NCBI RefSeq assembly: GCF_001439635.1
Contig: NZ_LMBZ01000004.1
Coordinates: forward strand, 1 to 64,000
Direction: 5' to 3'
Length of the DNA: 64,000 nucleotides
From: Solibacillus cecembensis
Lineage (GTDB): Bacteria > Bacillota > Bacilli > Bacillales_A > Planococcaceae
Part shown: piece after piece, positions 43,941 through 53,559 of the stretch
Layout: each line of letters opens with the position of its first letter
Numbering within the stretch: the first letter of the stretch is position 1
Program-made: the position numbers and the translations under genes
Notes under the pieces: model-generated
Databases searched by the model: none
Told to the model about the DNA's origin: nothing
The model's input: only the letters and a program-made list of their open reading frames with translations

Positions 43941-44246
43941 CTATTTTTTTTTTGCAACAGTAATGTCCTCAATAAGTGCATATCCATTCCAATTCGAACG
44001 GATCTTAATCCGACCAATGCAGCTGTTTTCTACGTAATAAAAAAATACAGCTTTCCCATCTTCTTCAATATAACTACTCTCAATATCATCATCTTCATAT
44101 TTCTTGAAATAAGGTTCTGAAAAAAGTTCCTCTGTGTATTGCCAAACATTGTTTTCAAACGTAGGGATAATTCTCCCCGAAACAATAAATGATTCGTTTG
44201 GTTTATTAAAATCCTTCATATTCAGTTGAGTCATTTTAGTGATCAT
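43941..44246 (-). pseudogene. Truncated streptothricin acetyltransferase (SatA-like)
   Basis: The 101 residues match the N-terminal half of SatA/YyaR-type acetyltransferases: DFNKPNESFIVSGRIIPTFE, YTEELFSEPYFKKYEDDDIE and NSCIGRIKIRSNWNGYALIE. The frame ends at DITVAKKK in a run of ten A, exactly where the acetyl-CoA binding half should begin; no continuation is found in other frames downstream. The start has GAGGAG. It is a remnant that should be inactive. Confidence 0.75.
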
Positions 44247-44363
44247 GTCATGCTCCTCATAAATGGATTTATCTGTAATACAATTTTTATTATAATCTTG
44301 AATTTGTTAAAATTGTTGATAATATGAAATCTGATTAATTATTATTTCAGAAAGGAGATTTGC

Positions 44364-44495
44364 ATGGATTCTGAACAATTAAGAATTATAGCTGCAATTT
44401 TCATCATCTTGTATTTCGTCATCTATTTCGCCGTAAAACATGCCATAAATAATTCGGCCATTGGGCAATCGTTAATAAAACGTGAACAAACGTAA
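44364..44495 (+). CDS. Small single-span membrane protein, possibly cut by a TAA
   Basis: A 43-residue protein MDSEQLRIIAAIFIILYF... has one membrane helix and an ideal AAAGGAGA site. After its TAA (44493-44495) the same frame continues for 23 more sense codons (EKIIPVSNEEIERELESELK) to a second TAA at 44567. The charged helical tail looks like coding sequence, so the natural protein may be 67 residues with an in-frame stop. The family may be DUF6019; this is not certain. Confidence 0.6.
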   Translation: MDSEQLRIIAAIFIILYFVIYFAVKHAINNSAIGQSLIKREQT

Positions 44496-44632
44496 GAGAA
44501 AATCATTCCAGTGAGTAACGAGGAAATTGAGAGAGAGTTAGAAAGTGAATTAAAAAGTAAGGGGTAACACCAAAATCTGTTCCTTCAATAAATCCAAGCG
44601 ATTTAACTACAACATATAACTGCTATGAAAAA

Positions 44633-44666
44633 TTCCAAACTTAAAGTATCGTTTAAGTTTGGAATA
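44633..44666. other. Perfect inverted repeat without T-run
   Basis: ATTCCAAACTTAAA and its complement TTTAAGTTTGGAAT flank six bases. There is no clear T-tract. It could be a weak terminator or a regulatory palindrome in the gap before the unknown genes at 44.8 kb. Confidence 0.5.
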
Positions 44667-44805
44667 ATGTGCTTGGTTACACTATCAAATTTAAGAAAGC
44701 AGAACTACTTCAATGCATGCCTCAAACGACATGAAGAGCGAAATCATCAACATTTACAAAAGTAGATAATTCTGCTCCTTCATCGATTTCAATTTTAATA
44801 TTCAA

Positions 44806-45474
44806 CTACTTTCGCATCAAAAATTTATGCTGTTCCGGAGACCATTCAAATGCGTTTATATCTGAAACGTATTTTTCCAATAAACGATGTCCCTCGTCAA
44901 TACTACATCCGTTAGGTAGTTCAATTCCACCGAAGGCTACATTTGAAATTGACGCATCAAACTCATAATCATAATCAATTTCCCCAGAATAGTTTAATGC
45001 AATCCGACCAGTCCAATGCACGGTAAAGACTGAAGTACTTTCATCCTTTTCAAAGCGAATATGATGACCAGCGACAGCGTCATGACCCAATAAATAAATT
45101 CCGAAAGCGCTGTCGTCAAAACTCTCATTTGACTCCAATGGTAACATTTCTACTTGAAATGTCGTTGTTTTGTTATCATAAAAATCTAGTTTATTCATTT
45201 CTGTTCCAGCCAAAAATCCTTTATTCCCCCAATATGTGGAGGATATTATCGCTTGATGGTAGTTATTCCATACTTCTTTGTGAAGCCAACTGTGTGTATC
45301 TTCAGGTATGTCGTCCTCCTCTATATCCTCTGTGTCCTCTTCGTAATAGTCTGCTGATTTCAAATGCAAGTCGAACCAAATCCCACTATCAGGAATCAAC
45401 CTAGCGAGCCATTCAAACTCCTTAATGCCATGTCCACTAGGCCACGGGTTGTCTTTAAAATAAATCCGATTCAT
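44806..45474 (-). CDS. Unrecognised acidic protein, possibly immunity-like
   Basis: I do not recognise this 222-residue protein. It is acidic (a stretch of EEDTEDIEEDDIPEDTH near residues 44-60), has many aromatic residues and no membrane segments, and ends with a mixed helical segment. Acidic, aromatic-rich solo proteins of this size often act as immunity proteins of polymorphic toxins, but no toxin is visible. It lies 30 bases after the gene at 45505-46413, in the same direction, so the two probably form an operon. The ribosome binding site is AAAGGAGAAG. Confidence 0.45.
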   Translation of the reverse strand: MNRIYFKDNPWPSGHGIKEFEWLARLIPDSGIWFDLHLKSADYYEEDTEDIEEDDIPEDTHSWLHKEVWNNYHQAIISSTYWGNKGFLAGTEMNKLDFYDNKTTTFQVEMLPLESNESFDDSAFGIYLLGHDAVAGHHIRFEKDESTSVFTVHWTGRIALNYSGEIDYDYEFDASISNVAFGGIELPNGCSIDEGHRLLEKYVSDINAFEWSPEQHKFLMRK

Positions 45475-45504
45475 ATGTACTTCTCCTTTTCTCCTAATCT
45501 AAAT

Positions 45505-46413
45505 TTATTTACTATATTTCCCGAAATATTTCTCCAAACGATCTTCATTAATTGCATACTCTCCACGCCATGCAGCTAGTGGAAGAATAATATCCGAACG
45601 TGGGGAGCCATTTACTTTCTCATAAAGTTGCATTCTTTCCATGGTATCTATGAATCTATCAACCATTGGCGGATAAAAATCATTTGGGATTATTCCAAGT
45701 TCCGCCAATGATAATAGCTGCCCACGGACACTATATTTACTGAACTTAGGAAAAACTTTTTCCGATTTAATTCGCTGTTCTAACTTTCCTGGCGTTTCTC
45801 CTTGCGGGGCATTTCTGATTATATCTATTAATTTTCTAAAGATTACTATATCTTCTTCTGTTGGGGGTGGAACCTCTAGCTGTGAAAACTCTCTTAATTC
45901 TATCAACATCAATTCAATACCTTCATTCCATGAACTACCAAAATAACGACTGAATAACACTTCCCCCACATTTAAGTATTTTTCTTTTTTAACACTGCAT
46001 TTTTTACAGTGCTCTGTATCACTTAGGTAGGAATGATTTTTACACTGATTGGCATAAAGATAACTTAATATTGGTTGTCTTCCCCTTGGAAAACTTTTCA
46101 TACCTGCTACATAAGCTTGAAGTGCTTTATCCATCGTTACATTGAAATTTTTGATTAATAGCTTAAATTCATCGATCACTATATCGTGAGTAAAATGCTC
46201 TATCTCATTTAATGGGTACGAACTTTCTTCCAAATATGTCTTTTCCTCATCTTTTAAATTATTTGTTGAATATAGATAAACAGCTCTTTCATTATCCCAT
46301 ACATCTCCATAATCAATTTCACGAAAATAACCTTTTTCGTCTTTTTCATATCTCTTTTTGTTATAAACTTTTTTTAGGATCTTTAGTAGTTTATCATTCA
46401 TATGATAGTTCAT
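45505..46413 (-). CDS. Unrecognised protein with Cys/His zinc-finger-like motif
   Basis: The family of this 302-residue protein is not recognised. Its middle has a Cys/His cluster NQCKNHSYLSDTEHCKKCSV (C-x2-H...C-x2-C), probably a zinc site. The C-terminal third is helical (GQLLSLAELGIIPNDFYPP, MVDRFIDTMERMQLYEKV, GEYAINEDRLEKYF). GGAGGAAAT precedes the ATG. It is first in a two-gene unit. Accessory genes around it are decayed, which suggests an exchangeable region. Confidence 0.45.
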   Translation of the reverse strand: MNYHMNDKLLKILKKVYNKKRYEKDEKGYFREIDYGDVWDNERAVYLYSTNNLKDEEKTYLEESSYPLNEIEHFTHDIVIDEFKLLIKNFNVTMDKALQAYVAGMKSFPRGRQPILSYLYANQCKNHSYLSDTEHCKKCSVKKEKYLNVGEVLFSRYFGSSWNEGIELMLIELREFSQLEVPPPTEEDIVIFRKLIDIIRNAPQGETPGKLEQRIKSEKVFPKFSKYSVRGQLLSLAELGIIPNDFYPPMVDRFIDTMERMQLYEKVNGSPRSDIILPLAAWRGEYAINEDRLEKYFGKYSK

Positions 46414-46499
46414 AGATTATTTCCTCCACTATTATTATTTTAGTAGAATCTTACAATTTGTGGTACTTTTTTTCTGGATTGATATAGTAGGGAGAGTAT

Positions 46500-46880
46500 A
46501 AAATATTATGTGTAAATCATTACCGTCGCATAAATTTAAATTGATTTTTTCGTAAAATACAGAAAAACTTATTGGGAACTAGATTTAGTGTGGATAATGT
46601 AAGCTTTGTACTGAAATGCCTTTGAATCTCTTCAATAAAATGCTTTTGTATAGCGCTTTTCAGGTGCGATACACGCATAAAACCAAACACAGATTGGCAA
46701 AACAAGAAGCGCAAAATAAATGAATAATGGGTAGTTTTAAATAAACGGGACAACCAAATGCATCGAAATAACGCACTTTTCGTATTGAACGGATGCCAAG
46801 ATGAATTGTTTTGGAAGATGCATAAATCGGACAAGGCTGATTTCAAGCACTGATTTTGGTGTTGACCCATAATAAAGTTC
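46500..46880 (-). pseudogene. Possible degenerate transposase (ISL3-like) remnant
   Basis: Pieces in different minus-strand frames read IRKVRYFDAFGCPVYLKL, IIHLFCASC and PEKRYTKAF, then IEEIQRHFSTKLTLSTLN. This order resembles the N-terminal zinc-finger part of ISL3-family transposases, but it is broken by frameshifts. Weak evidence; no inverted repeats are visible. Confidence 0.3.
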
Positions 46881-46928
46881 AAAAAAACAATAGCCTATCA
46901 AAACCAAAATGATTTGATAGGCTATTGT
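46881..46928 (-). terminator. Terminator of the gcv operon
   Basis: A 16-bp perfect stem (ACAATAGCCTATCAAA with its complement) is followed by seven T on the minus strand. It is 13 bases past the gcvPB stop. Confidence 0.92.
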
Positions 46929-46940
46929 AACAATCAACAA

Positions 46941-48407
46941 TTAAACTTCTTTCGTATAACGTAAAATCGGTGTACGTGCTGCACGCGTTTCGTCTAAACG
47001 ATTAATAACTGTTGTATGTGGTGCTTCTTGAACGATTGAAGGGTTTTCCATCGTTTCTTTTGCGATTTGAATCATTGTGTCACAGAATGCATCTAATGTT
47101 TCTTTTGATTCTGTTTCAGTTGGCTCAATCATTAACGCCTCTTCCACGTTTAATGGGAAGTACGTTGTTGGTGGATGGTAGCCAAAGTCTAACAGGCGTT
47201 TTGCGATATCGAGTGTACGCACACCTAATTTCTTTTGACGACGACCTGATAATACAAATTCATGTTTACAATGACGGTCAAATGGTAAATCAAAATGCTC
47301 TTGTAAGCGACGCATCATGTAGTTTGCATTTAATACTGCATATTCTGTTACTGCTTTTAAGCCGTCTGGACCCATTGTACGGATATACGTATACGCACGA
47401 ACGTTAATACCGAAGTTTCCGTAGAATGGTTTTACACGTCCGATTGATTGTGGACGGTTGTAATCGAAGTGGAAAGTCCCATCTTCTTTTTTCACTAATA
47501 CTGGCTTTGGTAAGTAAGGAATTAAGTCTGCTTTTACCCCTACTGGACCTGAACCTGGACCACCGCCACCGTGTGGACCTGTGAATGTTTTGTGTAAGTT
47601 TAAGTGTACGCAGTCAAAGCCCATATCGCCAGGACGTGCTTTACTCATAACAGCGTTTAAGTTGGCACCATCATAGTACACTTTACCGCCTACTTCATGA
47701 ATAATTGCAGCCATGTCTAAAATATTTTCTTCAAATAAACCAAGTGTATTCGGGTTTGTTAACATAAGTGCCGCTGTATCTGAACCAACTACACGACGTA
47801 AATCTTCAAGGTCAACTAAGCCGTCTTCACCTGATTTGATTGTAATTGTTTCAAAGCCTGCTACTGTTGCAGAAGCTGGGTTTGTACCGTGTGCTGAATC
47901 AGGAACGATAACTTTGTTACGGTGTCCTTCTCCGTTTGCTTCATGGAAGGCACGGATCATCATTAATGCTGTCCACTCACCATGTGCACCTGCAGCCGGT
48001 TGTAATGTTACTTCATCCATACCCGTAATTTCTTCTAATGAAGTTTGTAAATCATATAATAATTCCATTGCCCCTTGCACTGTTGACTCATCTTGTAATG
48101 GGTGAACGTTGGCAAAACCAGAAAAACGAGCAACTGATTCATTAATTTTTGGATTGTACTTCATTGTACAAGAACCAAGTGGGTAGAAGCCTGAATCTAC
48201 GCCGTGGTTACGACGAGATAATGCTGTATAGTGACGCATAATATCTAGCTCAGATACTTCTGGAAGATCTGCAGCTTCCTCGCGAACAAGCTCAGCTGGT
48301 AATAAGTCTGTAAGATCGAAATCTGGCACATCTAATGGCTCTAAGTTGTAGCCTATGCGACCTTCTTTCGTAATTTCAAAAATGAGTGATTGGTTTTCGT
48401 TATGCAT
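46941..48407 (-). CDS. gcvPB: Glycine dehydrogenase (decarboxylating) subunit 2
   Basis: This protein of about 488 residues is the PLP-binding half of the split glycine decarboxylase: [20 protein letters not shown] contains the PLP lysine. It works with GcvPA to remove CO2 from glycine and passes the aminomethyl group to GcvH. The gene overlaps gcvPA; ATG 48407 ([11 protein letters not shown]) follows GGGGG, whereas 48431 would add eight residues. It is last in the operon. Confidence 0.93.
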   Translation of the reverse strand: MHNENQSLIFEITKEGRIGYNLEPLDVPDFDLTDLLPAELVREEAADLPEVSELDIMRHYTALSRRNHGVDSGFYPLGSCTMKYNPKINESVARFSGFANVHPLQDESTVQGAMELLYDLQTSLEEITGMDEVTLQPAAGAHGEWTALMMIRAFHEANGEGHRNKVIVPDSAHGTNPASATVAGFETITIKSGEDGLVDLEDLRRVVGSDTAALMLTNPNTLGLFEENILDMAAIIHEVGGKVYYDGANLNAVMSKARPGDMGFDCVHLNLHKTFTGPHGGGGPGSGPVGVKADLIPYLPKPVLVKKEDGTFHFDYNRPQSIGRVKPFYGNFGINVRAYTYIRTMGPDGLKAVTEYAVLNANYMMRRLQEHFDLPFDRHCKHEFVLSGRRQKKLGVRTLDIAKRLLDFGYHPPTTYFPLNVEEALMIEPTETESKETLDAFCDTMIQIAKETMENPSIVQEAPHTTVINRLDETRAARTPILRYTKEV

Positions 48408-49746
48408 TGTGAGCCCCCATTTCCGCAACAAGCGTATCGATTTCTTCTTTTGTGCGAATTTCTGTTACTGCGATTAATGCGTGATTTTCTAATTCTGTGT
48501 AAACGCGACCTAAGTCAAATCCACCGATAATACCTTTTTCAATTAAAGCTTTATTAATTTCTGTAACGGATTTATTTGTTTTTACAACGATTTCATTGAA
48601 GTGTGCACCTTGATAAAGCACTGTAAATCCAGCTGCTTCGAATGCATTTTTCGCATAGCGCGTCTTTACGATATTTTGTTTCGCCATTTCTTGCATACCT
48701 TGTTTCCCAAGTGCTGTCATTGCAACAGATGCTGCAAGGGCAAGTAATGCTTGGTTTGAACAGATATTTGAAGTCGCTTTATCACGACGAATATGCTGTT
48801 CGCGTGCTTGTAATGTTAATACGTAACCACGACGGCCATCTTGGTCAACTGTTTCACCAACTAAACGACCTGGTACTTTACGCATTAATTTCGTTGTTAC
48901 CGCGAAATAACCACAGTGAGGACCACCATAACCTTCTGCAATACCAAATACTTGTGCATCACCAACTGTAATGTCTGCACCTAATTTACCTGGAGGTGTT
49001 AATACGCCAAGTGCTAATGGGTTTGCCGAAACGATGAATAAACCTTTTGCATCATGAGCAATATCTGCCATTGCTTGTAAGTTTTCTACTTGACCGAAGA
49101 AGTTTGGATATTGAACGATTACACCCGCAGTTTGATCATCTACTAAACCTTTTAATGCTTCAACATCTGTTACGCCATCTTTTGTAGGAATTGTTACAAC
49201 TTCAATTGACTGACCGTATGCATATGTAGCAACAACGTCTTTATATTCTGGGTGTACTGCGCCAGAAACAAGTAATTTTTTACGACGTGTATGACCTGTT
49301 GCTAACATACCCGCTTCTGCTAGTGATGTACCGCCATCATACATAGATGAGTTCGCTAAATCCATTCCCGTTAATTCCGCAATCATCGTTTGGAATTCAA
49401 AGATTGCTTGTAATTCCCCTTGAGAAATTTCAGGTTGGTACGGTGTGTACGCTGTATAAAACTCAGAACGTGAAATAACGTGGTCTACGATAACTGGCTT
49501 ATAGTGATTATAAACACCTGCGCCTAAAAACGATACATTCGATGCTGTATCTTTATTTTTTGCTGCAAGCTGAGCTAATTCTTTTGCTAATGCCGCTTCT
49601 GATTTTGCTGCTTTAATATTGTATAAACCTTTGAAGCGTACTTGTTCAGGAATGTCAGCAAATAGCTCATCCACACTAGAAACTCCAATACGCTCTAACA
49701 TTTCTTGCTTGTCTTGTTCCGTCATTGGTAAATAACGATGTTTCAT
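48400..49746 (-). CDS. gcvPA: Glycine dehydrogenase (decarboxylating) subunit 1
   Basis: This 448-residue first half of the split P-protein begins [22 protein letters not shown] and carries [21 protein letters not shown] and [20 protein letters not shown], which are strongly conserved. It forms the heterotetramer with GcvPB. The start lies 21 bases past the gcvT stop, behind AGAGGG. It is in the gcvT-gcvPA-gcvPB operon under glycine riboswitch control. Confidence 0.93.
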   Translation of the reverse strand: MKHRYLPMTEQDKQEMLERIGVSSVDELFADIPEQVRFKGLYNIKAAKSEAALAKELAQLAAKNKDTASNVSFLGAGVYNHYKPVIVDHVISRSEFYTAYTPYQPEISQGELQAIFEFQTMIAELTGMDLANSSMYDGGTSLAEAGMLATGHTRRKKLLVSGAVHPEYKDVVATYAYGQSIEVVTIPTKDGVTDVEALKGLVDDQTAGVIVQYPNFFGQVENLQAMADIAHDAKGLFIVSANPLALGVLTPPGKLGADITVGDAQVFGIAEGYGGPHCGYFAVTTKLMRKVPGRLVGETVDQDGRRGYVLTLQAREQHIRRDKATSNICSNQALLALAASVAMTALGKQGMQEMAKQNIVKTRYAKNAFEAAGFTVLYQGAHFNEIVVKTNKSVTEINKALIEKGIIGGFDLGRVYTELENHALIAVTEIRTKEEIDTLVAEMGAHNA

Positions 49747-49767
49747 ACGTAACCCTCTTTTCGAATT

Positions 49768-50871
49768 TTATTTACTGCGTTTATAGAATGGTTTTTCAAC
49801 AATAACCGCTTTCGCAAACTTATTGCGAATTTCGATTTCGACTTCCATTCCAACTTCTGCAAATGCTGTAGTAATTAGAGCCATACCAATATTACGTTTT
49901 GTCATTGGTGATTGTGTACCTGTTGTTACTTCACCGATTTCTTGGCCATCTTTGAATACTTTATAGCCGTGACGAGGAATACCTTTATCAATCATTTCAA
50001 TACCAACCGATTTACGTGTTAAACCAGCTTCTTTTTGAGCGATTAACGCTTCTTGTCCGATGAATTTCGGCTCTTTTTGAAGTTTTACCGCAAAGCCAAT
50101 ACCCGCTTCTAATGGGGAAATATCTTGTGAAAGCTCTTGTCCGTATAATGGCAAGCAAGCTTCAAAGCGTAACGTATCACGCGCACCTAAACCAGCTGCA
50201 ATGACACCTTGCTCTTTACCAGCATCTAAAATTTTATCCCATAAATCAACGATTGCAGCTGGTGTTCCGTAAAGTTCGAAACCGTCCTCACCTGTATAAC
50301 CACTACGTGAAACTAATACATGATGGCCTGCTACATTCACGTTATCTTGGAATTTGAAATACTTAATTGTTGTTAAGTCTGTATCTGTTAACGTTTGTAA
50401 TACTTCTTCAGCTAATGGACCTTGTAAAGCAATTTGTGCAAAGTCATCCGAAGCATTTGTAATTGTTACGTCGCCTTCTACATGTTCCTGCATCCAAGCG
50501 AAGTCTTTTTCAATATTCGATGCATTTACACATAGTAAATAACGTGTTTCATCTAAACGATACGTTAATAAATCGTCTACAATACCGCCGTTTTCATAGC
50601 ATAATGCGCTATATTGCGCGCCGCCAATCGCAATTTTTGAAATGTCATTTGATAATAATTTTTGTAAGTAAGGTAATGCATCTGGACCTTCTACAAAAAT
50701 TTCACCCATATGTGAAACATCAAATAAGCCAGCGCGATTACGTACTGCATCGTGCTCTTCTTTAATTGAAGAAAATTGTACCGGTAAATCCCAACCACCA
50801 AAATCAATTGTTTTCCCACCGTATTTTGCATATTCATCAAATAGCGGTGTTCGTTTTAATTCATTTGTCAT
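49768..50871 (-). CDS. gcvT: Aminomethyltransferase (T-protein)
   Basis: This 367-residue tetrahydrofolate-dependent enzyme releases ammonia from the aminomethyl-lipoyl GcvH and forms methylene-THF. Seen are [31 protein letters not shown] (with the catalytic Asp downstream of VDDL), [14 protein letters not shown] and [16 protein letters not shown]. The start has AAGGAGGA. It is the first gene after the glycine riboswitch. Confidence 0.93.
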   Translation of the reverse strand: MTNELKRTPLFDEYAKYGGKTIDFGGWDLPVQFSSIKEEHDAVRNRAGLFDVSHMGEIFVEGPDALPYLQKLLSNDISKIAIGGAQYSALCYENGGIVDDLLTYRLDETRYLLCVNASNIEKDFAWMQEHVEGDVTITNASDDFAQIALQGPLAEEVLQTLTDTDLTTIKYFKFQDNVNVAGHHVLVSRSGYTGEDGFELYGTPAAIVDLWDKILDAGKEQGVIAAGLGARDTLRFEACLPLYGQELSQDISPLEAGIGFAVKLQKEPKFIGQEALIAQKEAGLTRKSVGIEMIDKGIPRHGYKVFKDGQEIGEVTTGTQSPMTKRNIGMALITTAFAEVGMEVEIEIRNKFAKAVIVEKPFYKRSK

Positions 50872-50965
50872 GTATAGTCCTCCTTTAAGTTTATGTAATT
50901 GTATTTCTCGTTGAAAATTTCATTCCTTTTTATAGGAATAGGTACGCTTGTTTCTACTAAAAAGC

Positions 50966-51008
50966 AAAAAAATAGACAGACGAATCCCGTTTAATGAGAT
51001 TCCCTGTC
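50966..51008 (-). terminator. Riboswitch terminator hairpin
   Basis: On the minus strand GACAGGGAATC pairs with GATTCGTCTGTC and is followed by TATTTTTTT. It directly follows the second aptamer and is the expression platform; glycine binding should prevent it and let gcvT be read. Confidence 0.88.
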
Positions 51009-51192
51009 CTTGCACCTGAAAGTTACACCTAAAATTGAAAATCCCTTCACATTTTAGGCTTTCCCCTTTGGTGGCTGTAGTAGAACATCACAGCGCTCTC
51101 CAGAGTTGCGTCCAATACGAGTCTTTTTGCCTGAGAGATTCATAGATCCTCTATTTGCTCCTTCGGCGACGTGACTTCACGTTCTCTCCCCG
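51003..51192 (-). promoter_or_regulatory. Tandem glycine riboswitch
   Basis: On the minus strand two glycine aptamers follow each other: the first with CGCCGAAGGAGCAA and CTCTCAGGCAAAAAGACT, the second with CACCAAAGGGGAAAGCC and TTTCAGGTGCAAGGACAG. These are conserved core parts of the gcvT motif. It controls the glycine cleavage operon directly downstream. The outer pairing begins near GGGGAGAG (about 51191). Confidence 0.93.
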
Positions 51193-51328
51193 TATCTTCA
51201 TCCGCGTTGCTATAAAACTAAGTGAGTCAATTATGATAACTCTTAGCCATATCCTAACATTGAATGTAATGAGAACGCAATCTTTTTTTAATAACAGATA
51301 AAACACGAACCTAAATAATTATTTATCA

Positions 51329-51844
51329 TCAATTGTTCGCTTTTAGACGATTCACTTGAAAGCCAATATACTCAACAATTTGTCTTAACGAGCGATTGGC
51401 TGTCAAAACTTGAATATGACCTGCTTCCCGGTAAAATTTTCTTCTGTTCAAGTACAGTTCCTTCAACTCTTGCTCAGTGGACGTTTGGACAATTGGACGA
51501 TTTTTATCTTTGCGAATACGCATATAAATATCGTCAAAAAGTGCATCTAAGAAAAATACCAAGCCTGTCCGTCGCATAATTCTACGATTTTCTTCCCGAA
51601 TCGCAACACCGCCGCCTGTCGCTATAATGCAAGCCTCATCTCGGAAAGTACGTAAAAACTCAGTTTCAATTTCTCGGAATCGCGTCTCCCCGTATTTTTC
51701 AAAGATTTCAGGTATTGTCATTCCTTGTTGCCTTACAATTTCATGATCCATATCATAATAAGGCATTTTTAAAAAATAACTTAGGCGCCTTCCAATTGCA
51801 CTTTTCCCGCACCCCATAAAGCCAACTAAATATATCTTTCGCAT
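51329..51844 (-). CDS. aroK: Shikimate kinase
   Basis: This protein of about 171 residues phosphorylates shikimate in aromatic amino acid synthesis. It has Walker A GFMGCGKSAIGRRL, substrate residues in YYDMDHEIVRQ and FREIETEFLR, IIATGGGVAIREENR, and the lid KDKNRPIVQ. ATG 51844 follows AAGGTGA better than the frame's GTG at 51853. It lies 40 bases after comGG and may be co-expressed, as in some Bacillus relatives. Confidence 0.9.
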   Translation of the reverse strand: MRKIYLVGFMGCGKSAIGRRLSYFLKMPYYDMDHEIVRQQGMTIPEIFEKYGETRFREIETEFLRTFRDEACIIATGGGVAIREENRRIMRRTGLVFFLDALFDDIYMRIRKDKNRPIVQTSTEQELKELYLNRRKFYREAGHIQVLTANRSLRQIVEYIGFQVNRLKANN

Positions 51845-51883
51845 GCAAATCACCTTCTTCTATAAACGTGCTACTTCCATCCA

Positions 51884-52096
51884 TTATTCATACAAAGTAC
51901 TAAGTATATTTATCGTAGCACGAACGTAAATAGATTCCAATGAGTTATACACTTTTAATTGCGCAAAATATGCATTTGTATATAGTAATGCAGCTCCTGT
52001 CACAATAAATAATAAAATAATTGCAAATGGAAAAATAATTCCACGTTCATTCGTCAGCAAGCGGCATAACCAACCGTCTTTCCCTCCTCTTCCCAT
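51884..52096 (-). CDS. comGG: Competence pseudopilin-like protein ComGG (short)
   Basis: This protein of at most 70 residues begins after NERG and has one N-terminal hydrophobic helix (GIIFPFAIILLFIVTGAALLY). Its place at the end of the comG operon and its overlap of 50 bases with comGF identify it as ComGG. It is shorter than the roughly 120-residue B. subtilis protein; the C-terminal part is missing, so it may be truncated. The start codon is uncertain. Confidence 0.65.
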   Translation of the reverse strand: MGRGGKDGWLCRLLTNERGIIFPFAIILLFIVTGAALLYTNAYFAQLKVYNSLESIYVRATINILSTLYE

Positions 52097-52505
52097 CTCG
52101 CATCACAACTTTCACTAATAATTCATTGCCATCAACCGTCAAACTCCACAGGTCCACATAAGGTAAGAGTATTTCATTCCCGCCCAAATTCGAGCGTTTA
52201 CGAATATGAAATTCAGAACGATCAAATATAAAGTAACGGTCAGCTTCATCAATTAGCTCTAATTGTAAACTCGTACTTGAATTAAGCTTACCTGTTAATG
52301 TGCGCTCATTGTACTGATTTAAATCATAGATAAATAATTCCCAATTCACTTCTTCTGTCATTTTTTCAAGTGTAATGATTTCCCGAAACCAAAAAATTAA
52401 AAGTAAACTTATATTGGCAAATAAAATAAAAATCATGAGCTGAAAAATACTTTCTAAAAATGTAAATCCTTGTTCATTCCATATTTTCACTTTCATCACA
52501 CGCAT
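52047..52505 (-). CDS. comGF: Competence protein ComGF
   Basis: This protein of about 150 residues has the prepilin-like N-terminus NEQGFTFLESIFQLMIF and is a minor pseudopilin of the competence pilus. The C-terminal domain (ELLVKVVMRDGKRRERRLVM) ends as in ComGF. It overlaps comGE by 10 bases and comGG by 50 bases, so the operon is tightly coupled. Confidence 0.8.
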   Translation of the reverse strand: MRVMKVKIWNEQGFTFLESIFQLMIFILFANISLLLIFWFREIITLEKMTEEVNWELFIYDLNQYNERTLTGKLNSSTSLQLELIDEADRYFIFDRSEFHIRKRSNLGGNEILLPYVDLWSLTVDGNELLVKVVMRDGKRRERRLVMPLADE

Positions 52506-52789
52506 AATTCGTGCTCCTCTAAATCCGCATCATACGTTACACAAACCGAACCTGAATCAAAATTCCAAAAATATGAAACACCTTCAATTTCTTGTACACC
52601 ACTCCATTCGCCATATCTTTGTTGCAGCAAAGCGCCGTTGAAAGCTACTTCAGCTGCATGTGCTTGCCATTTCTGTTCCTCCAATTGTTGTTTCATATGA
52701 TAAGTTAGTGGAACGAGGCTCATACTTAAAAAAAATAAAATCACAACAGCTAACAATGCTTCAACAAACGAAAAGCCCTGTTCATTCAT
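52496..52789 (-). CDS. comGE: Competence protein ComGE
   Basis: This 97-residue minor pseudopilin has the peptidase-cleavage motif NEQGFSFVEALLAVVILFFL and a short C-terminal domain ending in Cys-containing SVCVTYDADLEEHELCV. It overlaps comGD by 8 bases. It is identified mainly by position and by the prepilin motif. Confidence 0.78.
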   Translation of the reverse strand: MNEQGFSFVEALLAVVILFFLSMSLVPLTYHMKQQLEEQKWQAHAAEVAFNGALLQQRYGEWSGVQEIEGVSYFWNFDSGSVCVTYDADLEEHELCV

Positions 52790-53270
52790 TCCTCGTAAAT
52801 CTTCCTTTCCCTATGTTAATTTTGTAGCCATACATTTCCCCTTCATAATGAAAAGCCATACTTCCAAAGGATTGCAAATTGCCATTTGTTTTAAAATGTA
52901 ACCTCGGATTGGGTGCCGTTATATATAATTGCATCCCTTCTGGTAAATATGTGCGGTAGAAAATTTCTGTCCCAACAAAATATTTAATGACCACTTCAGT
53001 TCTGTCACGTATTTCGACAATAACGGGTTGTTGATCTTCAATCGCCTTCATTTGGGCCATACGAATTAATAATTCCACTTCGTCCATTGTTTTTAATACG
53101 GTGAGTCGATTAAGTTTGTCATGCGAAAAGTAAAATATGGATGAACATAAAATCATCAAAATGGCCAGTACGACTAACATCTCTAATAAGGTAAACCCCC
53201 GTTCGTTGCGAAGGCTTCGTTTAATCCCCACTCGCTTGGGAGGTTGATGCAACCTTTCCCTCTGCATCAA
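52782..53270 (-). CDS. comGD: Competence protein ComGD
   Basis: This minor pseudopilin has the prepilin motif RNERGFTLLEMLVVLAILMI followed by a helix and a beta-rich domain. The frame starts with two Met at 53270, inside comGC, but a later GTG (before GIKRSLRNERGF) is also possible, so the exact start is uncertain. It overlaps comGC by 50 bases as read. Confidence 0.8.
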   Translation of the reverse strand: MMQRERLHQPPKRVGIKRSLRNERGFTLLEMLVVLAILMILCSSIFYFSHDKLNRLTVLKTMDEVELLIRMAQMKAIEDQQPVIVEIRDRTEVVIKYFVGTEIFYRTYLPEGMQLYITAPNPRLHFKTNGNLQSFGSMAFHYEGEMYGYKINIGKGRFTRNE

Positions 53271-53559
53271 TCGTTACTTGTTCGCCATTCGGACATTCTT
53301 TATTCGTTTCTGGAACATAGCCCGCCGTGACTAAATCATCAATCGTCGATGGAAAGCTTTTATTTTCCAGCTTATACGCCTCGACTTGCCCCTGAATCAT
53401 CACAACGTAAGCATCACAGCCCTTTTTATCAATGGATGCGAAATGTTTGGAAACATTAGGTATCGTCACCAGAATTAAAATAGAAATTATTAACAATACC
53501 ACTAACATTTCCACCAAAGTAAAACCTCGTTCATTTTTCAAGTTGTTTTCCCCTCTCAA
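53221..53559 (-). CDS. comGC: Major competence pseudopilin ComGC
   Basis: This 112-residue prepilin has NERGFTLVEMLVVLLIISIL at the cleavage site, to be processed by the prepilin peptidase ComC. The conserved CPNGEQVTIDAEGKV and TAGYVPETNK lie in the C-terminal domain with two Cys, as in ComGC. It is the main subunit of the DNA-uptake pilus. It overlaps comGB by 4 bases (ATGA). Confidence 0.9.
   Translation of the reverse strand: MRGENNLKNERGFTLVEMLVVLLIISILILVTIPNVSKHFASIDKKGCDAYVVMIQGQVEAYKLENKSFPSTIDDLVTAGYVPETNKECPNGEQVTIDAEGKVASTSQASGD

Noticed and set aside
46520..46882. 120-codon minus-strand frame as an intact gene
   Set aside because: Transposase-like pieces lie in more than one frame here and the composition is irregular, so a decayed element is more likely.
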